A DNA stretch of 24,321 nt. Source: JBMNFB01 sp050949085. GTDB taxonomy: Bacteria; Bacillota; UBA994; UBA5500. The stretch spans positions 1-24,321 of the forward strand of contig JBMNFB010000005.1 in NCBI GenBank assembly GCA_050949085.1, written 5' to 3'. Position numbers and translations under genes: made by a program. Positions 6,694-14,637 of this stretch are shown in pieces; positions within the stretch are counted from its first letter, which is position 1, and each line of letters starts with the position of its first letter. The notes under the pieces were generated by a model, which ran no database searches, was not told the origin of the DNA, and saw only the letters and a program-made list of their open reading frames with translations.

Positions 6694-7167
6694 ATGACAG
6701 CGATTGAAATTAAGGGGCTCTATAAAGAATTCTGGCGGCAGCAGAAGGCCGCGGGGCTGCTGGGCAGTCTGCGCAGCCTCTATAAAAAGCAGGGCGAGAG
6801 CATCGTGGCGGTGAAGCCGCTACATCTATCTGTCGAGGCCGGTGAGACGCTGGCCTTTATCGGCCCGAACGGCGCCGGCAAGTCAACAACCATTAAGATG
6901 CTGACGGGCATTCTGCACCCCAGCGGAGGTGAAGCGCGGGTGCTAGGGCTCACGCCCTGGGAGCAGCGGAATACGCTCTCCTTTCAGATCGGCACAGTCT
7001 TTGGCCAGAAATCGCAGCTCTGGTATCACCTCCCGCCGGCGGACAGCTTTCACCTGCTGGGCCGCATCTATGAGCTGGATGATCAGGACAGCCGACGGCG
7101 CCAGGCTGAGCTGGTGGAGTGGTTTGAGCTGAAGGAGTTCTTCCACGTGCCGGTGATGCGGGGGTAG
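6694..7167 (+). pseudogene. Truncated ABC exporter ATPase (COG4586-like), copy 2
   Basis: The ATG at 6694 has the same GGAGGTG site as copy 1. The first 153 codons look intact: MTAIEIKGLYKEFW, Walker A GPNGAGKSTTIKML, the region TVFGQKSQLWYHLP that contains the Q-loop glutamine, and the helical segment ending EWFELKEFFHVPV. The sequence then jumps at about 7153 to unrelated bases and stops after MRG. The LSLGQ signature, Walker B, D-loop and switch histidine are all missing (a full protein has about 330 residues). It cannot work alone as an ATPase. Unlike copy 1 it keeps the Walker A segment, and the two share nearly identical leaders, so both derive from a full-length operon that is not in this window. 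Confidence 0.85.
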
Positions 7168-7251
7168 GGGCCAGTTCAGAGGCTAGGCCTGTTATCTGAG
7201 ACAAGTCAGCCGACCGGAATGCTGGAGCTGGGGCCGGCTAACGGCTCTGCC

Positions 7252-8496
7252 TCAGGGGCGGATAAACGGACCGATGCGCAGGGCACAGGACGTATAATGC
7301 GGCTCCTCAAATGAGAATGGTTTCTTCCATTGAACGACTCGGTAGCTGGGGATATATAGCGAGGAAGCCGTCGGCCGTCTCCAGATGGCTCCGGCCGCTT
7401 GCCAGGTGACGCCCTTGGCATAATCGGTGGCGTGGTTGTAGTCGAAGGTGATATCCACCAGGCGAGTGCTATCGGAAGCATTCTTGATGGTTAAGTCATG
7501 AACCGTGTAAGTTGTAGTATAAGCAAGACTCGGCGGATCGCCGCTAGTCAGAGTCCACGAGATCGTATACGCAGATGGTTCCGGGAGAGGAGCATACTCC
7601 AGCACTTGCCACTCAGGAACATCCTCGGTGTACCTGATCAGTGCATAATCCGTCCCATATCCCGGATCCGGAATCGGTTCAAGTTTAGAGCTGATAGCCC
7701 AGACATCGTAGCGCTGCGGGTCACTGGTTGCCATCTCTTGAACCCAATTTACTGATACCTGCAGCCATTCGTTGACCTTGCTGCCGACCCAGCTGGTGAA
7801 AGTATACTGTTGAAGGAACACGCACTCTTCCCAGCCGGTGTGTGTAATAGTGGGCTCATTGTACGCCAGCATTTCATCTGGCCCTGTTAGCTCATCGAGT
7901 CTGATACCGGTGCTCGTATTAATGTGGTCCAGGTGGTTGATGGTGGCTTCAACCAGGCTTTCCCAGATTAGATCGATGGGTATACCGCTTTCGACTGCAA
8001 CTACACCGAACTGGGTGGTGCCGCGGTCATCCTGCCATACATAGACTCCTACTTGTTCAACGTTACTCAGAGCCGGATCCGCCAGGCTTTCAATCGGTGT
8101 AGCGCCAAACAGCTGGCGCACCCGAGCATTGCTGGGATTGTCATAGAAGAGCACTACTTTGCCGTCGGCAATCCACTCCTGCAGGATTTCTTTCTGGGCT
8201 GACGTCTCTAATTTGTTCATCAAGTCGGACTGAACCCATAGGGCACTGGCAAGCGAATCGGGACTAGGCAGGATATCCATACCGCTCGTTTCCACGCCTA
8301 GCTCAGGAATATCGAAGCCCGGTAGCACACCGTAGATGGCGATGGTAGTAGGGTGTTCCGTGATCCAATCTAGCGTGCGATAATCTGTCGGTTGAGTGGG
8401 CAACCTTGCTCCACCAACCAGCGGGAGTCTGGTGACACAACACAACAACACAGCAACTAGAAAGGCCAGCTTGGCCTGCCATTTTAGGCTTTTCAT
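7252..8496 (-). CDS. Secreted protein of unknown function
   Basis: The ATG at 8494-8496 is chosen because it starts a textbook signal peptide (MKSLKWQAKLAFLVAVLLCC) and follows AAGGGGGGGTG; the longer frame up to 8649 adds 51 residues of no protein-like character. The mature part of about 390 residues begins with a region resembling an envelope sensor or binding domain (TIAIYGVLPGFDIPELG, LQEWIADGKVVLFYDNPSN), continues with VGVYVWQDDRGTTQFGVVAV and DEMLAYNEPTITHTGWEE, and ends with beta-rich segments (YTISWTLTSGDPPSLAYTTT, LTIKNASDSTRLVDITFDYN). I recognise no family. A decayed relative lies at 4592-4908 on the other strand, so the family was once present at least twice here. The gene stands alone between the cassette 2 remnant and a methyltransferase relic. 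Confidence 0.75.
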   Translation of the reverse strand: MKSLKWQAKLAFLVAVLLCCVTRLPLVGGARLPTQPTDYRTLDWITEHPTTIAIYGVLPGFDIPELGVETSGMDILPSPDSLASALWVQSDLMNKLETSAQKEILQEWIADGKVVLFYDNPSNARVRQLFGATPIESLADPALSNVEQVGVYVWQDDRGTTQFGVVAVESGIPIDLIWESLVEATINHLDHINTSTGIRLDELTGPDEMLAYNEPTITHTGWEECVFLQQYTFTSWVGSKVNEWLQVSVNWVQEMATSDPQRYDVWAISSKLEPIPDPGYGTDYALIRYTEDVPEWQVLEYAPLPEPSAYTISWTLTSGDPPSLAYTTTYTVHDLTIKNASDSTRLVDITFDYNHATDYAKGVTWQAAGAIWRRPTASSLYIPSYRVVQWKKPFSFEEPHYTSCALRIGPFIRP

Positions 8497-8595
8497 ACTG
8501 CTAATCACCCCCCCTTGCCCTAATTCTGGGTTTATTGTATCACTCTCAGAATTGACTGACAAGGGAGTTGCAGCGAACAGACTATCGATCGCCGA

Positions 8596-9176
8596 ATGAA
8601 AGGAAATAACGTTCGGGGCGGGAAGTACGCCACGCAAACGCGTGTGCAACTTGTGGTTGGGCTTAGAGAAATGGGCAATTATGAATCATCGCTCTACCTG
8701 TACGATCGCAGAATATGGGTGAAAGACCCAGCTTGGGAGAACTCGAAGTGGCACTCAATCTCATATCGTTCAGTTGATGAATTTGAGTACCTGTACATAT
8801 TCTGGAAACCCGGTGTAACCCGGTGGACAAAGACCGACTGACAAAAGAAGAGCGGATTGAGTGGGGATCTCGTGCCGTGTGGAATATCCCCTCTGTGCGT
8901 GCCAACAACGACCATGAGGCCAAATTCCCGCTCGGGCTTCCAGGGCGACTAATCCGTTTGTTAACAGACCCTTCAGATCTAGTCCTTGATTGCTTTGTCG
9001 GCAGCGGTACCACTGCTGCAGCAGCCATATTAGAGGGTAGACAATATATCGGCGTGGACAAAGAAGAGAAGTGCGTGGAAATGGCTCGGAATGCATGCCA
9101 GGAGGCATTGCAGCAACCGATATCCCTATTTTCGTCCAATCATGTTCGTCGAATTACTCGCCCGGCCTCCGACTGA
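8596..9176 (+). pseudogene. 3' remnant of a beta-class DNA methyltransferase, frameshifted
   Basis: The first frame (to about 8822) codes for LYLYDRRIWVKDPAWENSKW and SVDEFEYLYIFWKPGVTR; the second (from 8823) continues with VDKDRLTKEERIEWGSRAVW, NIPSVRANNDHEAKFPLGLP, then the AdoMet-binding motif VLDCFVGSGTT and YIGVDKEEKCVEMAR. Adding back one G at about 8820 (ACC CGG GTG GAC) restores one frame, so a single-base deletion separates them. This is the C-terminal half of an N4-cytosine or N6-adenine methyltransferase (Pfam DNA_methylase) of a restriction-modification or phage system. The N-terminal catalytic SPPY/DPPY motif is missing, so it is inactive. No restriction enzyme gene is seen nearby. 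Confidence 0.85.
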
Positions 9177-9391
9177 TAGCCCCCTCTGTTGTACAAGATT
9201 TTAGGAAAGGACCATCATGCTGCATGGTATGTGGTAACTCACCAATAGCCTGGCGGCAATTGCAGCCGATAATGAGAGGAGCCCGATTGCGGAAGCGTTG
9301 CCAAGCTCCTCTTTTCCACATTTTCTTTGCCTGTAAGGCAAGTCAATAAGAGTAAGAACCCGAATTACGCACTCCGGACGAACACAGTCGT

Positions 9392-11152
9392 CTACTTCTC
9401 CGCCGGGATATTGGCCGCGCCGCGGTAGATCAGGCCGCGCGCGGTGTCCAGCGTCACCAACTGGCCATCCTGCAGGAGGCTGGTGGCGCCAGGCACACCG
9501 ACAATGACCGGCAGCCCGAGATTCAGGGCAACAACTGCGGCGTGCGAAGTGAGGCCGCCTTCCTCGGTCACGAGGCCGGCTGCCTTCTCCAACAACGGCA
9601 CATAGTCTCTATCCGTCCCAATGGCCACGAGGATGCTGCCGTCCTTAATCTCCTTGCCCCTCGCCTCCTTGGCGGTCTTGCAGACGACCACGGGGCCGGT
9701 CGCCGGCTGGCTGCCGATCCCCATGCCGCGCGCCAGGACATCGCCCACGATGTGCACTTTCAGCAGGTTCGTAGTTCCGGGCACACCCATGGGCACGCCA
9801 GCCGTGACCACCGTCAGGTCGCCGTTCTTGATCAGGCCGGCATCCAGCGCCTTGGCAGTAGACGACTCCAGCATTTCATCGGTGTTCCTATGCTTCTCAC
9901 CCACGATGGGATGCACCCCCCAGTAAAGATTTAGCCGTCTGGCTACGCTGGCGCTGGTGGTTACGGCGATGATCGGCGCCTCTGGCCGGTAGCGCGAAAC
10001 TCGGCGCGCCGTGCTGCCGGACTCGGTGGCGGTGATGATGGCGGCGGCACCCAGGTCGCGGGCGGCCTGCACCGTAGCATGGCTGATGGCATCGGTAATG
10101 CTGATCTTCTTTTCCCCCGGGCGCGGCAGCAGCCCCTGCGATTTCAGAGCTCGATCGGTGCGCACAGCAATGCGCGCCATCGTCTCCACCGCCTCTAGCG
10201 GATAACGCCCGTTGGCTGTTTCGCCAGAGAGCATCACCGCATCAGTGCCGTCCAGAATCGCGTTGGCAACATCGCTGGCTTCCGCCCGGGTGGGGCGCGG
10301 GTTGCGAATCATCGAATCCAGCATCTGAGTGGCGGTAATCACCGCCTTGCCGTGGCGATTGGCCTGGGCGATCATCTCCTTCTGGATCAGGGGGACTTCC
10401 TCCGCCGGAATCTCCACACCCATATCGCCGCGGGCAACCATTAGGCCATCGGCCACCTTCAGGATCTCGGCCAGATGCAGGACGCCCTGCTGGTTTTCAA
10501 TCTTGGCGATGATCGGGATGTCCGCCGCTAGCTCCTCCAGGAGCTGGCGCAGGGCCAGCACATCGGCGGCGCTGCGCACAAAGGACTGGGCAATGAAATC
10601 GCAGCCCAACTCCACCCCCAGCCGGATATCCCGCCGATCCTGCTCCGATAATGCAGGCAGCTGCAGCGAACGCCCGGGGACGTTCACTCCTTTGCGGTCA
10701 CTGACAACCCCGCCAACGACCACTTCACAGACCAGATCGCGGTCGGCAACTTCCACCACGCGCAGCTCCAGCAGGCCGTCGTCAATCAGCACGCGATCGC
10801 CTGGCTGCAAGTCTGCGGCCAGCTGCCCATAGCTGACACTGACACCCTGCTCATCGCCCGGCCGGCCGTCCGCATAGAGCACGAAACGCTGCCCACACTT
10901 CAGTTCAACCTTCCCTGCCGCGAACGTGCCCAGGCGAATCTCCGGCCCCTTGGTATCCAGCATGATCGGCAGGTGAACGCCCAGTTCTTCGGCCGCTGCC
11001 CGGATCCGCTGGAAGCGGGCCCGCTGTTCTTCGTGCGTGCCGTGTGAGAAATTGAGCCGGGCCACATCCACTCCCGCCATAATCAGCCGGCGCAGCAGGG
11101 CCGGGGCATCGCTGGCCGGGCCGATGGTCGCTACTATCTTTGTATGACGCAA
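9392..11152 (-). CDS. pyk: Pyruvate kinase with C-terminal PEP-utiliser domain
   Basis: It transfers phosphate from phosphoenolpyruvate to ADP, giving pyruvate and ATP, the last step of glycolysis, in the cytoplasm. Motifs in order are KIVATIGPAS at the N-terminus, RLNFSHGT (residues 32-39), MLDTKGPEIR, the active-site lysine segment PIIAKIENQQG, MVARGDMGVEIP, ATQMLDSM and DAVMLSGETANGRYP. After the usual end near residue 470 there is a PEP-utiliser/phosphohistidine swivel domain with GGLTSHAAVVALNLGLPVIV (TSHA at 535-538), as in Bacillus-type enzymes of about 585 residues. The start is TTG at 11150-11152, since it begins the conserved MRHTKIVATIGP segment; AAGGACGGTGAG lies upstream. It is transcribed divergently from threonine synthase. 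Confidence 0.97.
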   Translation of the reverse strand: MRHTKIVATIGPASDAPALLRRLIMAGVDVARLNFSHGTHEEQRARFQRIRAAAEELGVHLPIMLDTKGPEIRLGTFAAGKVELKCGQRFVLYADGRPGDEQGVSVSYGQLAADLQPGDRVLIDDGLLELRVVEVADRDLVCEVVVGGVVSDRKGVNVPGRSLQLPALSEQDRRDIRLGVELGCDFIAQSFVRSAADVLALRQLLEELAADIPIIAKIENQQGVLHLAEILKVADGLMVARGDMGVEIPAEEVPLIQKEMIAQANRHGKAVITATQMLDSMIRNPRPTRAEASDVANAILDGTDAVMLSGETANGRYPLEAVETMARIAVRTDRALKSQGLLPRPGEKKISITDAISHATVQAARDLGAAAIITATESGSTARRVSRYRPEAPIIAVTTSASVARRLNLYWGVHPIVGEKHRNTDEMLESSTAKALDAGLIKNGDLTVVTAGVPMGVPGTTNLLKVHIVGDVLARGMGIGSQPATGPVVVCKTAKEARGKEIKDGSILVAIGTDRDYVPLLEKAAGLVTEEGGLTSHAAVVALNLGLPVIVGVPGATSLLQDGQLVTLDTARGLIYRGAANIPAEK

Positions 11153-11254
11153 GGTCGCTCACCGTCCTTATACTAGAGGATTTAGCTTCGGTGTCGCGAA
11201 TATCCTGCCAGATCTGCGGCGCAAATAAACCCTCGAAAAAATGGCCTGACCGTA

Positions 11255-11283
11255 TTGAGTCTAACGGAATTTTCGCATACACT
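11255..11283 (+). promoter_or_regulatory. Sigma-A promoter of the threonine synthase gene
   Basis: TTGAGT at 11255-11260 and TACACT at 11278-11283 are separated by 17 bases, 22 bases before the start codon's GGAGGTGAT-containing leader. No T-box or riboswitch fold was seen in the 150-base divergent region. Confidence 0.6.
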
Positions 11284-11304
11284 CGTATTACGGAGGTGAT
11301 ATAG

Positions 11305-12426
11305 ATGCTCTTTTGTACTCAGTGTAACCAGACTTATCCTGTAAACCAGCCGCGTTGGCGCTGCGAATGCGGTTCCTATCTGACGCTTAGAACCGAGGGA
11401 ATCTTTGACCCTGAGGAACTGGCCAACCGCCCCCCTACCATCTGGCGCTACCATGAGGCCCTCTGCATCGAGGATCAGCAGAATATCGTCTCCCTGGGAG
11501 AAGGCTTTACGCCCCTGCTCGCTGACACCCTCTTTGAGCAGCCGGTCTATCTGAAGATGGACCAGCTCTGCCCCACCGGCTCCTTCAAGGACAGAGGGAG
11601 CAGTGTGATGGTCAGCAAACTGAAGGAATGGGGCATCGACCGGGTCGTTGAGGATTCATCCGGCAATGCCGGCGCGTCCGTCGCTGCCTACACGAGTCGG
11701 GCTGGCATCAGGAGCAGCATCTACGTCCCGGCCTACACATCCCTGGGCAAGACGGCCCAGATTGGCCTCTACGGCGCCAGTCTGGTCAAGGTGCCTGGCA
11801 CGCGGGAGGACACCACCAAAGCGGTGTTGCAGGCTGCTGAAGAGACGTTCTACGCCAGCCACAACTGGAGCCCCTATTTTGTGGCCGGTCTGAAGACGCT
11901 GGCCTACGAGATTTGCGAGCAGCTGGGCTGGCAAGCTCCAGATTGGGTGGTGGCACCGGTGGGAGGCGGCAGCCTGGTGTTAGGAATCTACCAGGGCTTC
12001 AGTGACCTGCTGCAGGCGGGCATAATCGATAAGCTGCCCCGGCTGGCGGCAGTGCAGGCAGAAAACTGCGCTCCGGTCTATCAGGCCTGGAAACAGCAGC
12101 TGGACGATGTTCCCGCCATTACCAAACTGGAGACTGCGGCCGAAGGCATCTCCATCTCCCAGCCGGTCAAGGGCAGGGATATCCTGCAGGCCATCTACGC
12201 CAGCAACGGCGTCGCCATCACTGTCAATGACGAGGAGATCTGGCAAGCGATAGAGATTCTTGCCAACAGGGGCATCTATGTTGAGCCGACCTCCGGCGCG
12301 GCCCCTGCCGCAGTCAAACATCTGCTGAAGCAAGGGCTTATCAGCCCGGGAGAACGCGTTGTCGTTGAACTGACGGGCATGGGCCTGAAAGCAACCGATA
12401 AGATCCTGGCCCACCTCAGCGAATAG
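11305..12426 (+). CDS. thrC: Threonine synthase (PLP-dependent)
   Basis: The family converts O-phosphohomoserine to threonine and phosphate with pyridoxal phosphate. The protein (373 residues) starts with a zinc-ribbon-like segment (FCTQC and CECG, cysteines at 4, 7, 20 and 22), then the PLP lysine motif TGSFKDRGSS (Lys95), VEDSSGNAGASVAAYTSRAG, the phosphate-binding loop PVGGGSLVLG near residue 220, and the C-terminal YVEPTSGAAPAA and ELTGMGLK. These match the long group of threonine synthase-like fold-type II enzymes. The ATG at 11305 follows GGAGGTGAT by four bases. It is transcribed alone, away from pyk, and is closed by a hairpin at 12489-12510. A related PLP enzyme of the same fold cannot be fully excluded without an alignment. 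Confidence 0.88.
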   Translation: MLFCTQCNQTYPVNQPRWRCECGSYLTLRTEGIFDPEELANRPPTIWRYHEALCIEDQQNIVSLGEGFTPLLADTLFEQPVYLKMDQLCPTGSFKDRGSSVMVSKLKEWGIDRVVEDSSGNAGASVAAYTSRAGIRSSIYVPAYTSLGKTAQIGLYGASLVKVPGTREDTTKAVLQAAEETFYASHNWSPYFVAGLKTLAYEICEQLGWQAPDWVVAPVGGGSLVLGIYQGFSDLLQAGIIDKLPRLAAVQAENCAPVYQAWKQQLDDVPAITKLETAAEGISISQPVKGRDILQAIYASNGVAITVNDEEIWQAIEILANRGIYVEPTSGAAPAAVKHLLKQGLISPGERVVVELTGMGLKATDKILAHLSE

Positions 12427-12488
12427 GCGAGGCTGGTCGGACGGCAGTGGCATTCCTGCCGGAAGCGGGAGAATAACGGATGAAACAG

Positions 12489-12513
12489 GGGCTCCTCCGA
12501 CGAGGAGCCCTTT
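12489..12513 (+). terminator. Terminator between thrC and the converging MFS relic
   Basis: GGGCTCCTC (12489-12497) pairs with GAGGAGCCC (12502-12510) around CGAC, followed by TTT. The T-run is short, but the stem is perfect and lies 62 bases after the thrC stop. Confidence 0.65.
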
Positions 12514-12526
12514 GGCCATGCAAGTA

Positions 12527-13384
12527 TCAGAGCGGCGTAGGGCGAAGAGTCGCCCTGGCCCGCGATCGCCGATCTAGCTGCAGCAGCGCAGCGGCCGACA
12601 GCCCGACGAGAGCCCAGGTCAGGGCTACCCGTCCCCATCCGCCGCCATCTGCCAGCCAGCCATTCAGCACGCCGGAAGCAGCCGCTCCAAGATAAGCGGC
12701 AGCATCCAGCACGCCAGCGACGGTGGAGGTCAGACCATAGCGCCGATATTGCAGGGGGATCACAGTCAGGAGCAGGGTGTTCGCTCCATAGACAAGGCAG
12801 GACGCCAGTGCCAATAATGGGGCACTGCCCAGAAGGCTTCCCGTGACAAAGGCCAGGCCAGTGGACGTCAGCCCGCAAGCAGCCAGCAGGATAGCGATGG
12901 CCGAGCGCTCTTCGCCCCGGCAGGCTCTGGTTACCCAACCGGAAAGGGAGATGCCGGCGAGATTCATGGTGGGAATCAGCAGGCTGGGCAGGGTGACAGC
13001 GGCGGCCCCCAGCCCAGGGATCTCGGAAAGAATGGTCGGCCCCCAGAGGTTGATGCCTTCCTTGATAATCCCTTGCGCCAGGCAGCCAGAAGGCTCAGAG
13101 CCAGTGGCAGAGTTCTGGCGAAACCAAACCAGAGGTTGAGCAGGGCAGACGAGACTAAGCCCAACCCGATAAACCAGCGGCTGCTAACCCGGTCGCCAAG
13201 AAATCCATTGGTGACCTGGCCAGGGGCATAGGTCCAGAAGAAGCTGCTGCCGATGATTCCCAGGCTGGCCTTGCTCAGCCCAGTTGCGCCCCAATGGCAG
13301 GCAGTGCCACTGAGATGTTCATCCGGCAGAAATAAGCCAACAGAGCAGAAAAATCCGCCGTTGCCAGCCGGACTTCTGAGCATG
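12527..13384 (-). pseudogene. MFS transporter, multiply disrupted
   Basis: Pieces of a major-facilitator transporter follow one another in three frames: FSALLAYFCRMNISVALPAI (frame 1), then GLSKASLGIIGSSFFWTYAP and GQVTNGFLGDRVSSRWFIGL (frame 2), then AQGIIKEGINLWGPTILSEI and MNLAGISLSGWVTRACRGEE with later helices down to 12527 (frame 3). Frameshifts lie near 13285 and 13080. At the second, the piece corresponding to about transmembrane helices 4-6 is also missing, since TM3/4 (ALSLLAAW) runs directly into a TM7-like segment. The pattern resembles the GlpT/UhpT-type organophosphate:anion symporters, but substrate cannot be inferred. It lies between thrC and a lipoprotein gene; the protein cannot be functional. 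Confidence 0.8.
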
Positions 13385-13706
13385 CACTAACTTCCCCACC
13401 CTCCTACCCATATCTGGCCATCAGGCCCAGAGGGGAGATTCTTCGCTGTCGATGCTTAATCCTGCTAGCAGGGGGTTGGGAAGGCGCTGCTGGCAGAAGG
13501 TCGTAACGGAATCAACCAGGGAAGAAACGCCTAGGAGCAAAAAAGGGGCTGTCGATTGCCTCAGCCAGGGCATCACCCCTCCTGGCGCATCGATGTCTCC
13601 AGAATTAGGGTATCAAGTGAAACGAGACGGGGAGCAGCAATGCATCTCAACGAACCGGAGGCGTCAGGAGACAATTATTGCGACAGCCCCTATCTTTTCC
13701 GGTTAT
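13384..13706. other. Gene-free stretch between MFS relic and lipoprotein gene
   Basis: No credible gene was found on either strand; the plus-strand frame crossing it is a shadow of the lipoprotein gene. The only feature seen is the terminator at 13539-13566. Confidence 0.6.
13539..13566 (-). terminator. Terminator after the lipoprotein gene
   Basis: On the minus strand GGCTG (13566-13562) and CAGCC (13551-13547) form a short stem with a ten-base loop, followed by CC and a run of six T (opposite A13539-A13544). It lies about 140 bases after the stop of the lipoprotein gene. Confidence 0.5.
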
Positions 13707-14465
13707 TTAGCGAGCAGGCGGGAGTCTTTCGAACGACTTGCTCTCCAGATTGAAGGCGAGGATGGATCCATCCTGTTTGTATTTCAGCACATAGATGTAG
13801 CCGTCGACCAGCTGGTAGTCCGGCTCGATCTCAGCGGTGCGACAATTATTCTCCGCGCTGGCGAATACCCTGCCGCTGGTCATGTCCTGTACCTTCCAAT
13901 ACTCGTCGACATCCTCATAGACAATATAGTCACCCACGATATTCACGGTGCAATCGATGATAGCTGGAATCTCGGCCTGGGCCACAATCCCCTCGCTTGG
14001 GTCGTAATTCTGCTCAAAGGACTGCAGAAACCTGATGCCCTGCAGATCGGCCCTGGCTGTCTCAACTACAAACAGATCGGCATATCTCTTTTTCTGCGTG
14101 TCATCCACTCGCGTCCGGTACCCCAGCAGATGCCTTTCGCCCACTGCCTTGATGCTCAGGCCGTGCCCCAGCAGTTCATCCGGCCAGGCTACCTTCTCTT
14201 CCCAGATCACTGCTCCATTGCCAGCCACCGTCACCAGCGAGGCGGTTAGCTGGTCAGCCGATGCTATCTGATGATGATAGAGCAGGAGCTTGGTCTCGCC
14301 TTCGCCCGTCTCCAGAATCACACCGTCGCCCTCTGGGTACCCGTATTCACGACAGATGTCGTCTATCCGGGCATAATCGAAGGGTTCGGCTTCAACCGCC
14401 GGGCGCTGGCAGCCGACCAGGCAAACACAAAACAGCAGACCCAACATAGACAGCGTCCGCTTCAC
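13707..14465 (-). CDS. Lipoprotein of unknown function
   Basis: The 252-residue product has a lipoprotein signal peptide with lipobox LVGC (residues 16-19 in MKRTLSMLGLLFCVCLVGCQ), so it should be lipid-anchored on the outer face of the membrane. The mature part has many short beta strands, for example GDGVILETGEGETKLLLYHH, LVTVAGNGAVIWEEKVAW, GDYIVYEDVDEYWKVQDM and GYIYVLKYKQDGSILAFN, suggesting a beta-propeller-like or WD-type fold, but no exact repeat is seen. The start is GTG at 14463-14465, preceded by GGGGTGACGGGA. The gene is monocistronic, with its own terminator. No family is recognised. Confidence 0.8.
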   Translation of the reverse strand: MKRTLSMLGLLFCVCLVGCQRPAVEAEPFDYARIDDICREYGYPEGDGVILETGEGETKLLLYHHQIASADQLTASLVTVAGNGAVIWEEKVAWPDELLGHGLSIKAVGERHLLGYRTRVDDTQKKRYADLFVVETARADLQGIRFLQSFEQNYDPSEGIVAQAEIPAIIDCTVNIVGDYIVYEDVDEYWKVQDMTSGRVFASAENNCRTAEIEPDYQLVDGYIYVLKYKQDGSILAFNLESKSFERLPPAR

Positions 14466-14637
14466 TTCCCGTCACCCCTTTCCCCCGCGCTCGAGGAAGC
14501 CTTTGCTAAATATTGGACGTTAACGACGGTGATGGTGCTCCCTTCCAATACAGAGGGAAACCCTTCGTTACTGCGTTCAAGAGCACGGCTATCCGGTGCC
14601 ACCCCGCTCGTAAGCTCCACTGCCTGGGCATGATATA

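Noticed and set aside
8497..8649. N-terminal extension of the secreted protein at 7252-8496
   Set aside because: A signal peptide with a ribosome site starts at 8496; the extension has no protein-like character and lies in the promoter region.
13452..14249. Plus-strand frame of about 265 codons opposite the lipoprotein gene
   Set aside because: The minus-strand frame has a lipobox signal peptide and protein-like composition; this one is its complement without a ribosome site.
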